Shown: positions 8,701-17,455, counted from the stretch's first letter. The stretch is 64,000 nt of DNA from Pseudomonas sp. H3(2019) (GCF_007713465.1 NZ_VMSG01000031.1:1-64000); one strand, 5' to 3'. Notes: generated by a model not told the origin, from the sequence alone. Numbers and translations: made by a program.

Positions 8701-11120
8701 GTACTCGCCAGTTCGGTGCCGATCTTGATCAACGAACCATTGCTGCCGGAACCGCCTTTCTTATCCGCATAGCCCGACCGACCATCGTAGGCATCCGACG
8801 ACGCGCCCCCCAGGTTGTAACCCGCCAACGCCGCCTGCGCCCACTTCACCGCCTTGAGTCGAGGATCATCCGCGCTGTTCGCGGCTTTGATCGCGCTACG
8901 CATGGTGTTGATGCTATCGATCACCATGCCGCCCACCACTCGCCCCACCGCCAGGCTGCGGCTCTCGTCGGTGCTGTTCTGACTCGCGCTTGCCATACCG
9001 GCGGCGATCGTCACGTTGGCACCGGTCAGGCTCATGCTCTGGGTGCTGACCAGGTCACTGGCGGTCACCCCGAGCGTGCGACCGGCGTTGAGCGACACAT
9101 TGCCGGCACTGGAACCGAGGGTGCTGCCGGTCAAGGTGGTTTCCGAGGAGTCACCGGTATGGTTCTGGCTGCTGGTGGACAAATGCTGGTTGCCGGTCAT
9201 GTCATCGAGGCCCAGCTTGTTCCCCGTCAACACGCCGGTGAAGTCGTGGTTCTTTTCCTTGTGCAGCTCGTCGCGGCTGAAGGTGTTTTGCGCCGCATCG
9301 ATCTGCAGGTCACGCCCCGCGCTCACCGAGAGGTCCGCCGTGCTTACCAGTGACGAGCCGCGGACCAGTCCGTCTTGCCCTGCGTGGACATCGACGCTGT
9401 TGCCGGAGACCAGGCTGCCGACCGCCGTGGTCCGGCTTTCGTTGACCTTGTCGGTCACTTTGCTGGCCTTGAATCCACCGACGCTGCGACTTTTGCTGTC
9501 TTTGTCGTGGCGCGTCTGCTTGCTGTCGACCGCGGCGATAATCGAAATATCGTTGCCGGCCTGAAGCTGCGCCGCGCCTTTTTCCGCAACCACTTGGCTA
9601 CCTTGAACCACCAGGTTGCGACCGGCCTGAACCGCCAGTTGCTGCGCATCGAGGTGCGAGCCCTGGGCTGTGGTTTCACTGGTGGAGTCGCGGGTGGTCG
9701 TGGTTTTGCTGGAAAGGAAGCCATTGCTGCCTTTGACCTTGTGCGCTTCGTCGGCGCTGCGCGCGCTCTCGCCGGCCGTCAGGTTGACATCCCGCGCCGC
9801 TTGGGCAATCACCGCACCGGCGGTGCTGCTGAGGCTGGCGGCACGCGCGTTGAGGTCGTTGCCGGCGCGAAGGCCCAGGTCGCCCTGGGTCTTGAGGCTG
9901 CTGCCACTCTCGCTACGGCTGGTTTCGGTACGCCAGTTGTCTTGGTCCCAGTGGTTGCTCTGGTCGCGGCTCTCGATGACCGTCGTCAGGTTCAGGTCAC
10001 GACCGGCGGACAGGCGGGTGACGCCCGTGCTGCCGCTATTGACCACCTGCGCGCCCTGCAGGTTGATGTCACGTCCGGCAGTGGCCATCAGGCTGGCCGC
10101 CGGATCGGTAACGAACAGACCGGCAACCCGCGACAGGTTGGTCTGGCTGCCCTGCGCACTGTGCGTAGTGATCGTGCTGGACCGCACATTCAGATCACGC
10201 CCGGCACTGACCATCAGGCTCTTGTCGGCGGCGATCTGGCCACCGAAGTTGTTCAGGTCCTGCGTCGCCTCAAGGCTGACGGCGCTGCCTTGAATGCGCC
10301 CTTCCAGGTTATTGAGCGTGTCCGCCTTGATCGCGACCACTTGACGTCCCGACAAGCTCGCGCTGTTGACCAGATTGCCCGTCACGTTCAGGTTCAGTTG
10401 CTGCCCGGCCATCAACCCGCCCGCGCCGTTGATGTCGCCATCACGGACCCGCACATACACCTGCGGCACCAGCACACTGCGGACTTCGCCACTGGCCAAG
10501 GTGACATCCTTGGCCACCAACCAGACGATATCGCTGGTCAACTGGGCCATCTGTTCGGCGCTCAGGGCCACACCGGGAATCAGCTTCCAGCTATTGGCGT
10601 AGGTGACGGCGTTGTCGATCAGGCCTCGGTACTGCGCTTCGTCGTTGGCATAGCCGTCGACGAAACGGCGACCGGTCAGTTGCGCCACCTGCTCGCGAAT
10701 CAATTTCTGCTCATAGAAACCATCACCCATGCGTTGCTGGGTCGCCGCCGGGTTCAGGTTCAGCCTGCCGAGCATGTAATCCGAAGACAGCCATTTGGCA
10801 TAGTTGGTGAAGCGCGGATCGGTCTCGATCAGATAGCCGGAGGTGCTGCTGGGCATCGACCGAAACAGTGCGTTGTCCGGCAAGGCGCTGTTCACCCCGC
10901 CGGTGAGAATGCGCTCTGCCACGCCACCGACGTTGTTAGTGGAATTGGCCAGTACCTCGCTGATCGGCGTGAGGCTGGGTGCAGTGATCGTGCGGCTGGA
11001 GAATGCGCTCTGCCACACCACCGACGTTGTTGGTGGCGTTGGCCAGTACCTCGCTGATCGGCGTGAGGCTGGGTGCAGTGATCGTGCGGCTGGACACCTC
11101 GCTAGCGCCCACCTTCCCAA
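5715..11120 (-). CDS. cdiA: CdiA/filamentous haemagglutinin, C-terminal part (frameshifted)
   Basis: An open frame of 1801 codons. The first ~40 codons are out-of-frame translation of the first duplicate; genuine CdiA sequence starts near 11000. It carries many haemagglutinin repeats (AGRDLNV/AGRNLVV types), a Cys-bearing segment ICIPPFCYG, an Ala/Gly-rich hydrophobic region (about residues 1240-1420) and a pretoxin stretch. The variable tail probably begins near GLRDDLAAQAGIPRNI; no VENN motif is visible. The final ~130 residues (EVEFHPGGGTHGDSPYYK ... GGEWKGWK) are the presumptive toxin, class unassigned. Without the upstream part this frame has no signal peptide or TPS domain and could not be exported. 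The adjacent cdiI supports the CDI role. Confidence 0.85.
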   Translation of the reverse strand: MGRWALARCPAARSLHPASRRSARYWPTPPTTSVVWQSAFSSRTITAPSLTPISEVLANSTNNVGGVAERILTGGVNSALPDNALFRSMPSSTSGYLIETDPRFTNYAKWLSSDYMLGRLNLNPAATQQRMGDGFYEQKLIREQVAQLTGRRFVDGYANDEAQYRGLIDNAVTYANSWKLIPGVALSAEQMAQLTSDIVWLVAKDVTLASGEVRSVLVPQVYVRVRDGDINGAGGLMAGQQLNLNVTGNLVNSASLSGRQVVAIKADTLNNLEGRIQGSAVSLEATQDLNNFGGQIAADKSLMVSAGRDLNVRSSTITTHSAQGSQTNLSRVAGLFVTDPAASLMATAGRDINLQGAQVVNSGSTGVTRLSAGRDLNLTTVIESRDQSNHWDQDNWRTETSRSESGSSLKTQGDLGLRAGNDLNARAASLSSTAGAVIAQAARDVNLTAGESARSADEAHKVKGSNGFLSSKTTTTRDSTSETTAQGSHLDAQQLAVQAGRNLVVQGSQVVAEKGAAQLQAGNDISIIAAVDSKQTRHDKDSKSRSVGGFKASKVTDKVNESRTTAVGSLVSGNSVDVHAGQDGLVRGSSLVSTADLSVSAGRDLQIDAAQNTFSRDELHKEKNHDFTGVLTGNKLGLDDMTGNQHLSTSSQNHTGDSSETTLTGSTLGSSAGNVSLNAGRTLGVTASDLVSTQSMSLTGANVTIAAGMASASQNSTDESRSLAVGRVVGGMVIDSINTMRSAIKAANSADDPRLKAVKWAQAALAGYNLGGASSDAYDGRSGYADKKGGSGSNGSLIKIGTELASTHNTSTSEYNSQTAKQSSLTAGKTLTIIADGGAPDTAGDIHVIGSSLKAADTLLLAKNNLTLESAQSTANWANDSNNDRTAIGVSFNIGEQNGFTLDLGASIAKSMGTGDSVTQVNSTLDTGSLVLRSGQDTTLAGAQVRAQSIKADIGGNLTITSRQDSETQKSEQGSAGFGGSICIPPFCYGAPVTASASLAAGNMNSNYEAVTDQSGLFAGAGGYNIHVGDKTTLQGAVIASEASADKNLLDTNRLIVSDIKNVSEITSQSAGLSVSYSSKSGSTLGGSIPLSLSDSDHSRTRSAVSEGTIVVRSAEGANDLVGLNRDTANANQKLDKPDQKAMQERIDLIQSTVQLATGIVGAVAKAKADTANKLAEEAKTDTKVAPAANAAAAEAASWNIGGDKRLMADIATGLIAAGLGGAGGATAVGIVANTTAADTYKAIGDYADQREFEATDSVVKKAWGEGGAARILLHTLAGATQGLSSGNALAGAQGAAASATFMPMVDKALKDSSVKESERNSLATLISAGVGAAAASGGNLGGQVTAAITGNAVDAYNRQLHPKEIPLLKNEAPALALAAGISVEEAETRLGRALAYYTDAGWHSLLSSKGLPPDQTTLTYLGRALAPLGSTYDPGPTTGDVPVLTSANKTYTPDETLSLVQNYQLTHSAAYADKKINLSYLTPIAEYDPGQTEARDFYNKRVNLQERANIRQVLSAGFYSASGDVVGQGQALAGIAEGIFSLGKSLVTHPVDTSDQIANGLVVMASRPGELVSGLWNESQETYGLAKLYELQDDPYASAALKAKYRTEWAASVLPVSRVSKVAKIGNLAKLGDELVVAGRGIDGAKATGAAEVPATSAIARVGLRDDLAAQAGIPRNIAESPSSMWGKSIDDIKQSLTLDGASVTPKAPLAGTSGKAQVFNVEGHPTIKEVEFHPGGGTHGDSPYYKLVSTEKIGNKNIEIRVIDPSPDFSPGTITRYQQYYDTQGNRLKYEGGEWKGWK
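10907..11094. repeat. 94-bp tandem duplication that breaks cdiA
   Basis: Two direct copies, 10907-11000 and 11001-11094, each starting GAATGCGCTCTGCCAC and ending GTGCGGCTGGA. They differ at 4 of 94 positions (for example 10923 g against 11017 a). 94 is 31 codons plus one base, so the extra copy shifts the frame. Deleting one copy leaves 8766 bp from 5715 to 14574, exactly 2922 codons, and joins SSRTITAPSLTPISEVLAN to TNNVGGVAERILTGG in one frame. Confidence 0.95.
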
Positions 11121-14100
11121 GACTCAGGCTGGCGAGCTGGGTGCCACTGCCTTGCGGGGCGGTGTTCTGTTTATAGACCGTCGGTTGCAAGGAAATGGCC
11201 TGCACACTGGGCGCCGGGTTGTAGGCGGCAGAGTCCATCCCCTGACTGTCGCGGCCTTTGCGCTGGTGGCGATAAAAGTGTTCGAGTACGCCGCTGTCCG
11301 TGGTGACCTGCTGTCCGGCGACTTCGGTGTTGGTCAGGCTGTTGGCGCTGGCTTGCAACGCGCCACCGGCGATGATCCGACTCTTGTCGTTGAAGATCTG
11401 GTCGGCGTTGATGCGCAGATTGCCGCCGGCGAGTATTTGCCCGGGATCGGAACTGGCGATCTGGGTTTGGGTCACGACACGGGTCAGGTTGTAGCGGTTC
11501 CAGTCGTCATTACTGCCTTCGGGTGTCACCAGAATGTCGACTTCGTCGTTATAGGTCGAAATCTGATTCGGATCGTAGCGATTGACCGAGCCGGTCAGTT
11601 GATACTGTTGCAGCGCCTGGCGCGAGACCTCGACCTCGCGTGTCGAGAAGTGTTCGTTGGTGTTGCGCACAGAAGCTGCGTTCAACGTCAGGCCGCCGAG
11701 GGCCTCGATGGTCGCGCTGGCGTTATTGAGTTCGCGGGCTTGACCGGTGGCCTGGTAGGCGCTGTCCAGCGCCCCACCGATGGCCATGTCACCGACACTG
11801 AAGATCAACCCGTGTTCGCTGTTGTTCAGGTATTGCGCACCGATATCCAGCCGTACGCGGGCGGCAATCACCGCCGCCTTGCCGTTTTCGACGGTATTGG
11901 TCAGCGTGCCCGCTGCCAGCGACAGCTGGTCACCGTAGATTCGCCCGGTACCCAGGTTGCTCAGGGTGGGCGCGCTCAGCCGGGTGGACTGGCCGTCGAT
12001 CAGGCCGCGGTTGACCAGCGACTGGCTGGCTCTCAGTTGTACCTGCGGGGCACTGATCACACCGACCGCGGCGTTATCGATTTGCCGGGCCGACAGCGTC
12101 AACAGGTTGCCCGCCTGCAAGCTGGCCTGGTTGCTCAGTAGCCCCGTGGTTGCCAGTGTCAGGTTGCCATTGGCCTGCAGCAGGCCGGTATGGACGTAAT
12201 CGCCATTGAGCGTGAAGGACAGATCACCCAGGCTCAAGGCCTGACCGCTGCCGCTATAGCTGGCGCTGTTGAGCGTCAACGAGCGTCCGGCGACCAAGGT
12301 GCCGCCCTGGTTGTTCACGGTTTGGGTTTTAGCCGCCAGGTTACGGTCGGTCAGCAACAACTGAGTACCGGCCGAGATCTTCCCGGACTGGTTGTTCACC
12401 ACCCCGCTTCCGGTCAAGGTCAGTGCCTGATCGGCAATGATCGAGCCGTCCTGGTTGCCCAACTGATCGGCGGTAAGGGTGAGGGTGCGCCCTCCAATAC
12501 CTTGATCCAGACCTTGGGTGCCCGCGTTGTCGATCTGCGCCGCGGTCATCAGCAGATCAGCACCGGTGCGAATCAGGCCGCCGCTGTTATCAAGCTTGCC
12601 GTCGATAGTGAACTTGAGGTCGCCCAGCGCTTCGATGCGTCCACCGTGATTGTCGAGGCTGGCGCCCACGATTGTCGTACCGGTACCGCTCTGTAGTTGC
12701 CCGGCGCCGCCATTGCCGATGGTCCCCGCGTCGATGCCCAGGGCCTGCCCGGCACCGACGAAGCCTGCGGTGTTGAGCAACTGGCCCGAGACCAGCGTGA
12801 TCGATTGCAGCGCCTCAAGGTGACCGCTACTGTTGTCCAGCAAACCGTTCGTGGCCGTCAATGTCAGGCTCGACTTCACCGAACCGAGGCTGCCTTGGTA
12901 GTTACTCAGCGAGGCGGCGGTGACTTTCACTGCGCCCTGACTGGCGATCACACCTTGACTGTTATCCAGTGCCCCCTGCAAATCAATGCTCATGAGCGAA
13001 AGGCCGCTCTGCAGGACTTCGCCTTTCACGTTGGACAACTGACCGGCCTTGATCCCTACTTGAGCCGCACTGACTTTGGCGCCATCGGTGCGCAATACCT
13101 TCGCGGCGGTGGCGGTCAGCGTGCCCTTCGCGGTCACGTGCGCCCGGCTGACATCGACATCACCCTGGCGGCCGGTGAGCGTCACTTGGGCGGCGGAGGT
13201 CTGACTGTCGCTCAAGTCGAGGGCCCCTGCCTGGGCCTGCAAAGTCTCGGCGGCAATATTCTGCCCGTGGGCGCTGAGCTGGCCCGAAGCCTCCAGGGTC
13301 AATCCGCCGGTCTGGCCCAGCTTGCCACTGCTGTCGACCCCGCCAGCCAGGGTCGAGCCGCTGGTGCTGCGCAGGTTCGCAACCGTCACCCGGGTATTGC
13401 CCTGGGCGGCCACCATACCGCTGTTGTCGAGGTCGGCCGAGGTAGTGAGCGTCAGGTCGCCCTTGGCGTACAGCGTGCCGCTGTTCTGGACTCCGGTGCC
13501 GGTGAGCGTCAGGTCGCCCTTGGCGTACAGCGTGCCGCTGTTCTGGACTCCGGTGCCTGTCACGACCGTGGTCGAACCGGCACTGCTGATCTGCCCGCTG
13601 TTTTCCAGACGTCCGTCTGCATGGATGACCACATCGCCGACACTGGCGCCGATCTGCCCGGCATTGCGTACCCCGACACCCGCGCCATTGCCCACCAGGA
13701 CGATCTTGCCGGCATACATACCGCCCAGTTGCGCGACATCAATGCCGACCACCGGCGTGCCCGCTGCGCCGTTACCGGCGCTGGTCTTGCCGGCCTGGAT
13801 GCTCAAGTCCTTGGCCCAGATGCCCGCGTTGACCTCGACGGTGCGCGCAATGACTTCGGTGTAATCGCTGTCACGCGTATCCATCCCGGCACCGTTGACG
13901 GTTATCTTGCCGCCGTCGACTTGATAACCCTGCAGTACTCCGTTCTCGACCTGCGCCTTGCCCGTGGTGAGGGTCGCGCGATTGGCGTTGATGAAACCAC
14001 AGCCATCACAGCTGATCCCGGACGGGTTGGCGATCACCACCTGCGCCCGGGACCCGGCCACTTCGACATAGCCGTTGAGCTGGCTCGGATTGCTCGAATT

Positions 14101-14574
14101 GACTTCGTTGAGGATCACCCGCGCCGTGCCGCGACCCAACGCCGGATTGGCGTCCACCCAGCCGCCCAGCTGGGTCTGAACGCTGGTCGCCGAGTTATTG
14201 AGGATCACGCCACGCCGCTCGACGTCGAACTGTTGATAGGTATTGCGCGACACGCCGCCCGCGCTGGGCGCGGTGATGTTGACCTGGGTTACCCCGTTCC
14301 CGGCCACCCCGACGCCCGCCTGCTGCGCGGCCGGCGCGCCGGGGTCGGCGACCACGGCCGCCTGGGCCGACGAGGTGTCCAGCATGATCAGGCCGAGCGC
14401 CGCCATCAGGGCAAAACGCAGGGGTGTCAGGCGGACCACGCAGCCGCCAGACGTTGTACCGGCTGCACTACCACTGGCTGATTTCGAACCGCTACTCACA
14501 TTTTCGGCAACTACCATCAACAGGCCACGCGCCTTGTTGAAAATGATCCGATACAGATGCTTGTTAATGATCAA
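10936..14574 (-). CDS. cdiA: CdiA/filamentous haemagglutinin, N-terminal part (frameshifted)
   Basis: A 1212-codon frame with the export half of CdiA. It begins with an extended signal peptide region (NKHLYRIIFNKARGLLMVVAE), then the Sec signal ending SSAQAA near residue 75. The TPS haemagglutination domain follows (about 80-330), with VILNEVNSSNPSQLNGYVEV and NPSGISCDGCGFINANRATL, which CdiB recognises for secretion. A long beta-helical repeat region (DNSGG, NSGTLYAKG units) makes the filament. Past about 11000 the frame is lost in the 94-bp duplication and stops after QPHADQRGTGQFH. If expressed as is, the product would be a toxin-less filament. Confidence 0.85.
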   Translation of the reverse strand: MIINKHLYRIIFNKARGLLMVVAENVSSGSKSASGSAAGTTSGGCVVRLTPLRFALMAALGLIMLDTSSAQAAVVADPGAPAAQQAGVGVAGNGVTQVNITAPSAGGVSRNTYQQFDVERRGVILNNSATSVQTQLGGWVDANPALGRGTARVILNEVNSSNPSQLNGYVEVAGSRAQVVIANPSGISCDGCGFINANRATLTTGKAQVENGVLQGYQVDGGKITVNGAGMDTRDSDYTEVIARTVEVNAGIWAKDLSIQAGKTSAGNGAAGTPVVGIDVAQLGGMYAGKIVLVGNGAGVGVRNAGQIGASVGDVVIHADGRLENSGQISSAGSTTVVTGTGVQNSGTLYAKGDLTLTGTGVQNSGTLYAKGDLTLTTSADLDNSGMVAAQGNTRVTVANLRSTSGSTLAGGVDSSGKLGQTGGLTLEASGQLSAHGQNIAAETLQAQAGALDLSDSQTSAAQVTLTGRQGDVDVSRAHVTAKGTLTATAAKVLRTDGAKVSAAQVGIKAGQLSNVKGEVLQSGLSLMSIDLQGALDNSQGVIASQGAVKVTAASLSNYQGSLGSVKSSLTLTATNGLLDNSSGHLEALQSITLVSGQLLNTAGFVGAGQALGIDAGTIGNGGAGQLQSGTGTTIVGASLDNHGGRIEALGDLKFTIDGKLDNSGGLIRTGADLLMTAAQIDNAGTQGLDQGIGGRTLTLTADQLGNQDGSIIADQALTLTGSGVVNNQSGKISAGTQLLLTDRNLAAKTQTVNNQGGTLVAGRSLTLNSASYSGSGQALSLGDLSFTLNGDYVHTGLLQANGNLTLATTGLLSNQASLQAGNLLTLSARQIDNAAVGVISAPQVQLRASQSLVNRGLIDGQSTRLSAPTLSNLGTGRIYGDQLSLAAGTLTNTVENGKAAVIAARVRLDIGAQYLNNSEHGLIFSVGDMAIGGALDSAYQATGQARELNNASATIEALGGLTLNAASVRNTNEHFSTREVEVSRQALQQYQLTGSVNRYDPNQISTYNDEVDILVTPEGSNDDWNRYNLTRVVTQTQIASSDPGQILAGGNLRINADQIFNDKSRIIAGGALQASANSLTNTEVAGQQVTTDSGVLEHFYRHQRKGRDSQGMDSAAYNPAPSVQAISLQPTVYKQNTAPQGSGTQLASLSLGKVGASEVSSRTITAPSLTPISEVLANATNNVGGVAERILQPHDHCTQPHADQRGTGQFH
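13445..13558. repeat. 57-bp in-frame tandem repeat in cdiA
   Basis: Units 13445-13501 and 13502-13558 are identical except for the last base. The repeat encodes the 19-residue unit GTGVQNSGTLYAKGDLTLT twice. It keeps frame, adding one turn of the beta-helix stalk, and looks like recent slippage. Confidence 0.9.
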
Positions 14575-14634
14575 TTCCTTTTGAACTGCGCCAGGCCACA
14601 GATGCGCCAGACGCCAAAATAATGGGGCCGAAAG

Positions 14635-15147
14635 CTACTGAAGCAGCGGGTGAGCGGCGAACCAGGCGCGCGCCTCGGCGGGCAGGACACCGATGCCCTG
14701 CCACTTCTTGATACGAAAGCCGCGCTCATCGCCACGATGCTCCAGGAAGCGGCCAAAGCGTTGCGCCCAGAGCCGACGCAGCAGCAGTCTCGATAGTTGT
14801 CGGGTATGCCCGAAAGGCGCGACCCAATCGCTGACCCAAAGACGCTCGCCACTGTTCCAGTCAGCCTCAGACATGCACACCGGAGCATTGTTCAAATAGC
14901 GCTGCTCGGCCTCGGCACTGAGGTTCATCCAGGACATGAAAAACACCGGCGTGCCTTGCTCGCTGGCGAGCATGAACTGGCGCTGCTTGATCGCCGGCAG
15001 CAGCAGTGCCGACAAGGTATGCAGCGGCGCATCACGATGCGCCGCCGACTGCATCCACAACCAGACGGCGGAACCGAACGCGGTCGCCTCGTTCCAGGGT
15101 TCGTCGGACAGCTGGGGGGCGATGATTTCAAGACTGTCGAAGTGCAT
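14635..15147 (-). CDS. HlyC-type toxin-activating lysine acyltransferase (CdiC-like)
   Basis: A 170-residue enzyme of the RTX toxin acyltransferase family, which transfers fatty acyl groups from acyl-ACP to lysines of a secreted protoxin in the cytosol. Family blocks seen are AVWLWMQSAAHRDAPLH with the catalytic His, a MSWMNLSAEAEQRYL block, and SGERLWVSDWVAPFGH with the catalytic Asp (His23 and Asp92 in E. coli HlyC). The ATG at 15145-15147 has GGAGA upstream; a TTG at 15160-15162 overlapping the cdiB stop is an alternative. Lying between cdiB and cdiA, it is the expected place of a CdiC that modifies CdiA. Confidence 0.85.
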   Translation of the reverse strand: MHFDSLEIIAPQLSDEPWNEATAFGSAVWLWMQSAAHRDAPLHTLSALLLPAIKQRQFMLASEQGTPVFFMSWMNLSAEAEQRYLNNAPVCMSEADWNSGERLWVSDWVAPFGHTRQLSRLLLRRLWAQRFGRFLEHRGDERGFRIKKWQGIGVLPAEARAWFAAHPLLQ

Positions 15148-15158
15148 GCCGGTCTCCG

Positions 15159-16919
15159 TCAAAACGACCAGTTGAGGTTGAAACCCGTGGTTACGGCGGC
15201 CGTTTCGAAATGGCTGGGCTTGATGAGCGGTTGGCCGACGAACAGGTCATAGGAAAACTGCTTGTAGCCGCCCCGCACACCGACCACCGAGCCCGCCAGA
15301 CGGCGCCCGGACAAGGACTGGCTGGAATGTCCGCCGACCTCGCCATAGTCGACGCCGAGATAGAGTTCCTGGCCGCTCTGAAAGACGAACCAGCCCAGGT
15401 CATTGCGCAGGGTCCAGCCGCGTTCGGCGGAGAGGATCTGTTCGCCATCGAACCCGCGGACGCTGTAGCGCCCCCCAATGGAGAAACGATCCTGAGCGAT
15501 CAACGGCGAGCGATTCCATTGGCCGCGCCAAGCGCCGATGTAGCGAAATTGCTGCGTCCCCAGACGGAACGGGGTTTGCAACTGGGCGTTGGCGCTGATG
15601 ATCTTCGGCCGTGACGTCCCCTCGTCGAGGTCTTCTTCCGGTGCTCGTAAGGCATGGTCCGCCCCGGTTCCACGTCGATAGCTCAGGCCCAGATCCAGGG
15701 TATTGCTGCCCATGAACTCGCGGTGATCGAGCCCCAGCTCCCAGCCCGCCATACGCCGACGCTGCACTTCAATTTCGGTGTCGTCGATAGAGTTGCTGGA
15801 GGTGCGCGACCAGCCACTGGCCCATGCCGACGTCTTGCGCACGGCATCGCGGTAGAGCAGTCGTGAAAGTTTCAGTTCGTTGTTGCTACTGTGGCCCTGA
15901 TAGTCATAAGTCTGACTGCTCCCGGCCACGGTCTGGTGATAGTCGTACTCGCTGGACGTCAGGCCCAGTTGCCAGTAGTCGTACGGCAGCGAATAGTGCA
16001 GGGTGTGCCCTTCAGAACCACGATCACCACTTTTGCCGCCGCCCAGGTTGTGGCTGAAACTGGCATAGAACAGGTCATTGAGGCCCAACGGATTGTCCAG
16101 CGACAGCGCGACATTGCCCTGATATTTACCGGTGTCGTAGGTGCCCGAGTCGTCCGTCGACAGACTCAGGCGCGCCACGGAAGCTTGCTTCCAGAGGATC
16201 ACCACATCGCTTTCTCCCGGCTTGGCGTCAGCGTCGTTTGCCGGCGTAATCTGCACGTCAGCTTCGGCCGTGGGCACCCGCTTGAAGTTCTCCAGGGCTT
16301 GCTCGATGTCCCGCAGGTTCAACAGATCACCGGGTTGGGCGGGCATGGCGTTCCACAGCGTCGCCCGCGACGAGGTGCCGTCGGTAAACCGAATGTGTTT
16401 GATGCGTCCCGGAACCAGTACCAGAGCAAGCGTCCCCTGGCTCAGGTCCTGAGGGGCGGCCAGCACCCGCGTGGTGACGAAACCCCGCGCGATGATCAGG
16501 TTCTGTATGCGCTTCATGGTCAGGTTGATGCCCGCGGCCCCCAGGCAACGGTTCAGCGCCGGATCGGACGCCGGGTTGGCAGCACGCAGCGCCCACTGGA
16601 AGGCGGCTGAATCCTCACCTTCGAGCACGATATGGCGAATCGTGAAGCATGGCGTTTCATTGGCCGGCAGCAGGCCTTGACCATCATCCGGGGAGGCCTT
16701 GAGGCGTACGTCAGGAGAGGGTTCGAGCTGCTCGCGCAAGACCCGTTCGCGCTCTTGTTGGCGCAGCAACGACTGTTCCTGCGCGCTCGGCTCTGCCGCC
16801 GTGGCGGCAAGACTGGCAAACAGGCTGACGATTGCGAGGGGATACAACGAGCGTTGCACGACGAAGCGGCCACGCACAAAAGCACGCAGCCGGGTACACG
16901 AATGAGGCTTGAAAAACAC
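15159..16919 (-). CDS. cdiB: CdiB / TpsB outer-membrane transporter (ShlB/FhaC/HecB family)
   Basis: A 586-residue outer-membrane partner that exports CdiA in two-partner secretion. It has a signal peptide (hydrophobic VSLFASLAATAAEP), a basic helical linker rich in QE/RER, and two POTRA domains (about 75-240, with FTIRHIVLEGED and RIKHIRFTDG). A 16-strand barrel follows, with the conserved L6 tip VRGFDGE at about residue 480, and a terminal aromatic (LNWSF). The GTG start at 16917-16919 has AGGGAA upstream. Length is typical of the family. It is the first gene of the minus-strand operon cdiB-cdiC-cdiA-cdiI, and the next gene starts within or just after its stop. Confidence 0.92.
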   Translation of the reverse strand: MFFKPHSCTRLRAFVRGRFVVQRSLYPLAIVSLFASLAATAAEPSAQEQSLLRQQERERVLREQLEPSPDVRLKASPDDGQGLLPANETPCFTIRHIVLEGEDSAAFQWALRAANPASDPALNRCLGAAGINLTMKRIQNLIIARGFVTTRVLAAPQDLSQGTLALVLVPGRIKHIRFTDGTSSRATLWNAMPAQPGDLLNLRDIEQALENFKRVPTAEADVQITPANDADAKPGESDVVILWKQASVARLSLSTDDSGTYDTGKYQGNVALSLDNPLGLNDLFYASFSHNLGGGKSGDRGSEGHTLHYSLPYDYWQLGLTSSEYDYHQTVAGSSQTYDYQGHSSNNELKLSRLLYRDAVRKTSAWASGWSRTSSNSIDDTEIEVQRRRMAGWELGLDHREFMGSNTLDLGLSYRRGTGADHALRAPEEDLDEGTSRPKIISANAQLQTPFRLGTQQFRYIGAWRGQWNRSPLIAQDRFSIGGRYSVRGFDGEQILSAERGWTLRNDLGWFVFQSGQELYLGVDYGEVGGHSSQSLSGRRLAGSVVGVRGGYKQFSYDLFVGQPLIKPSHFETAAVTTGFNLNWSF

Positions 16920-17043
16920 GACACTTCCCTGAGAATGAAACTTCCTGCACGCACCCGTTAGTCAGGTGCGTTGTCGGACAATTGTAATCGAAAGGTGACA
17001 GGATCGAAACAATTAGCAACATTCAATCAGAGAAGCCCCCAGT

Positions 17044-17207
17044 CTCAGGGAAACAAAGGAGGCATCTCTGTGCCAGCAGCTGGGATTATTCAGAGAAAAT
17101 CTGGTTGCCATCGACGGCAGTAAATTCAAGGCAGTCAACAATCGCGACCGCAATTTCACCAGCGCCAAACTGAAGCGGCGCATGGAAGAAATTGAATCGA
17201 GTATCAA
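17044..17207 (+). pseudogene. IS1182-family transposase fragment
   Basis: The plus strand encodes LCQQLGLFRENLVAIDGSKF, then KAVNNRDRNFTSAKLKRRMEEIESSIN, the DDE-region signature of IS1182-type transposases (AIDGSKFKAVNNRDRNFT). Neither end of the gene is present. The frame runs on into the fabF remnant and stops at 17260-17262. Confidence 0.85.
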
Positions 17208-17397
17208 TCATCTTCTAGAGACGGCACCTGACCGCCTACTGCAACGCCCGTACCCTCAGTAATATCGTCGGGCAGGTTACGGATGCCAGAACGCCCAGCC
17301 AGCAGTCTCTTCCAGACTTCTTCTACTCCGCCCCCAGAGGCCCGACAATTCCGACGCCCGTGACTACGATCCGCTTTTGACCTTCGAGATTAATCAT
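17208..17397 (-). pseudogene. fabF-like (beta-ketoacyl-ACP synthase II) 5' fragment
   Basis: From ATG at 17395-17397 the minus strand reads MINLEGQKRIVVTGVGIVGP, the N-terminus of a KAS II enzyme of fatty-acid synthesis. One missing base then throws it into a stop; in the corrected frame it continues GVEEVWKRLLAGRSGIRNLP and ends at VPSLEDD, where IS1182 sequence begins. All catalytic residues (Cys-His-His) are lost. The gene was evidently cut by the insertion element. Confidence 0.85.
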
Positions 17398-17455
17398 TGA
17401 ACCCTCTTCATTTTTCAGTCGACGCCCACTAAAAGCAGCAAGTTATGGCCTATGG

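Noticed and set aside
7296..14481. Very long open frames on the strand opposite cdiA (up to about 685 codons)
   Set aside because: They are antisense shadows produced by the GC-rich, repetitive codons of cdiA; no ribosome sites, signal peptides or known motifs.
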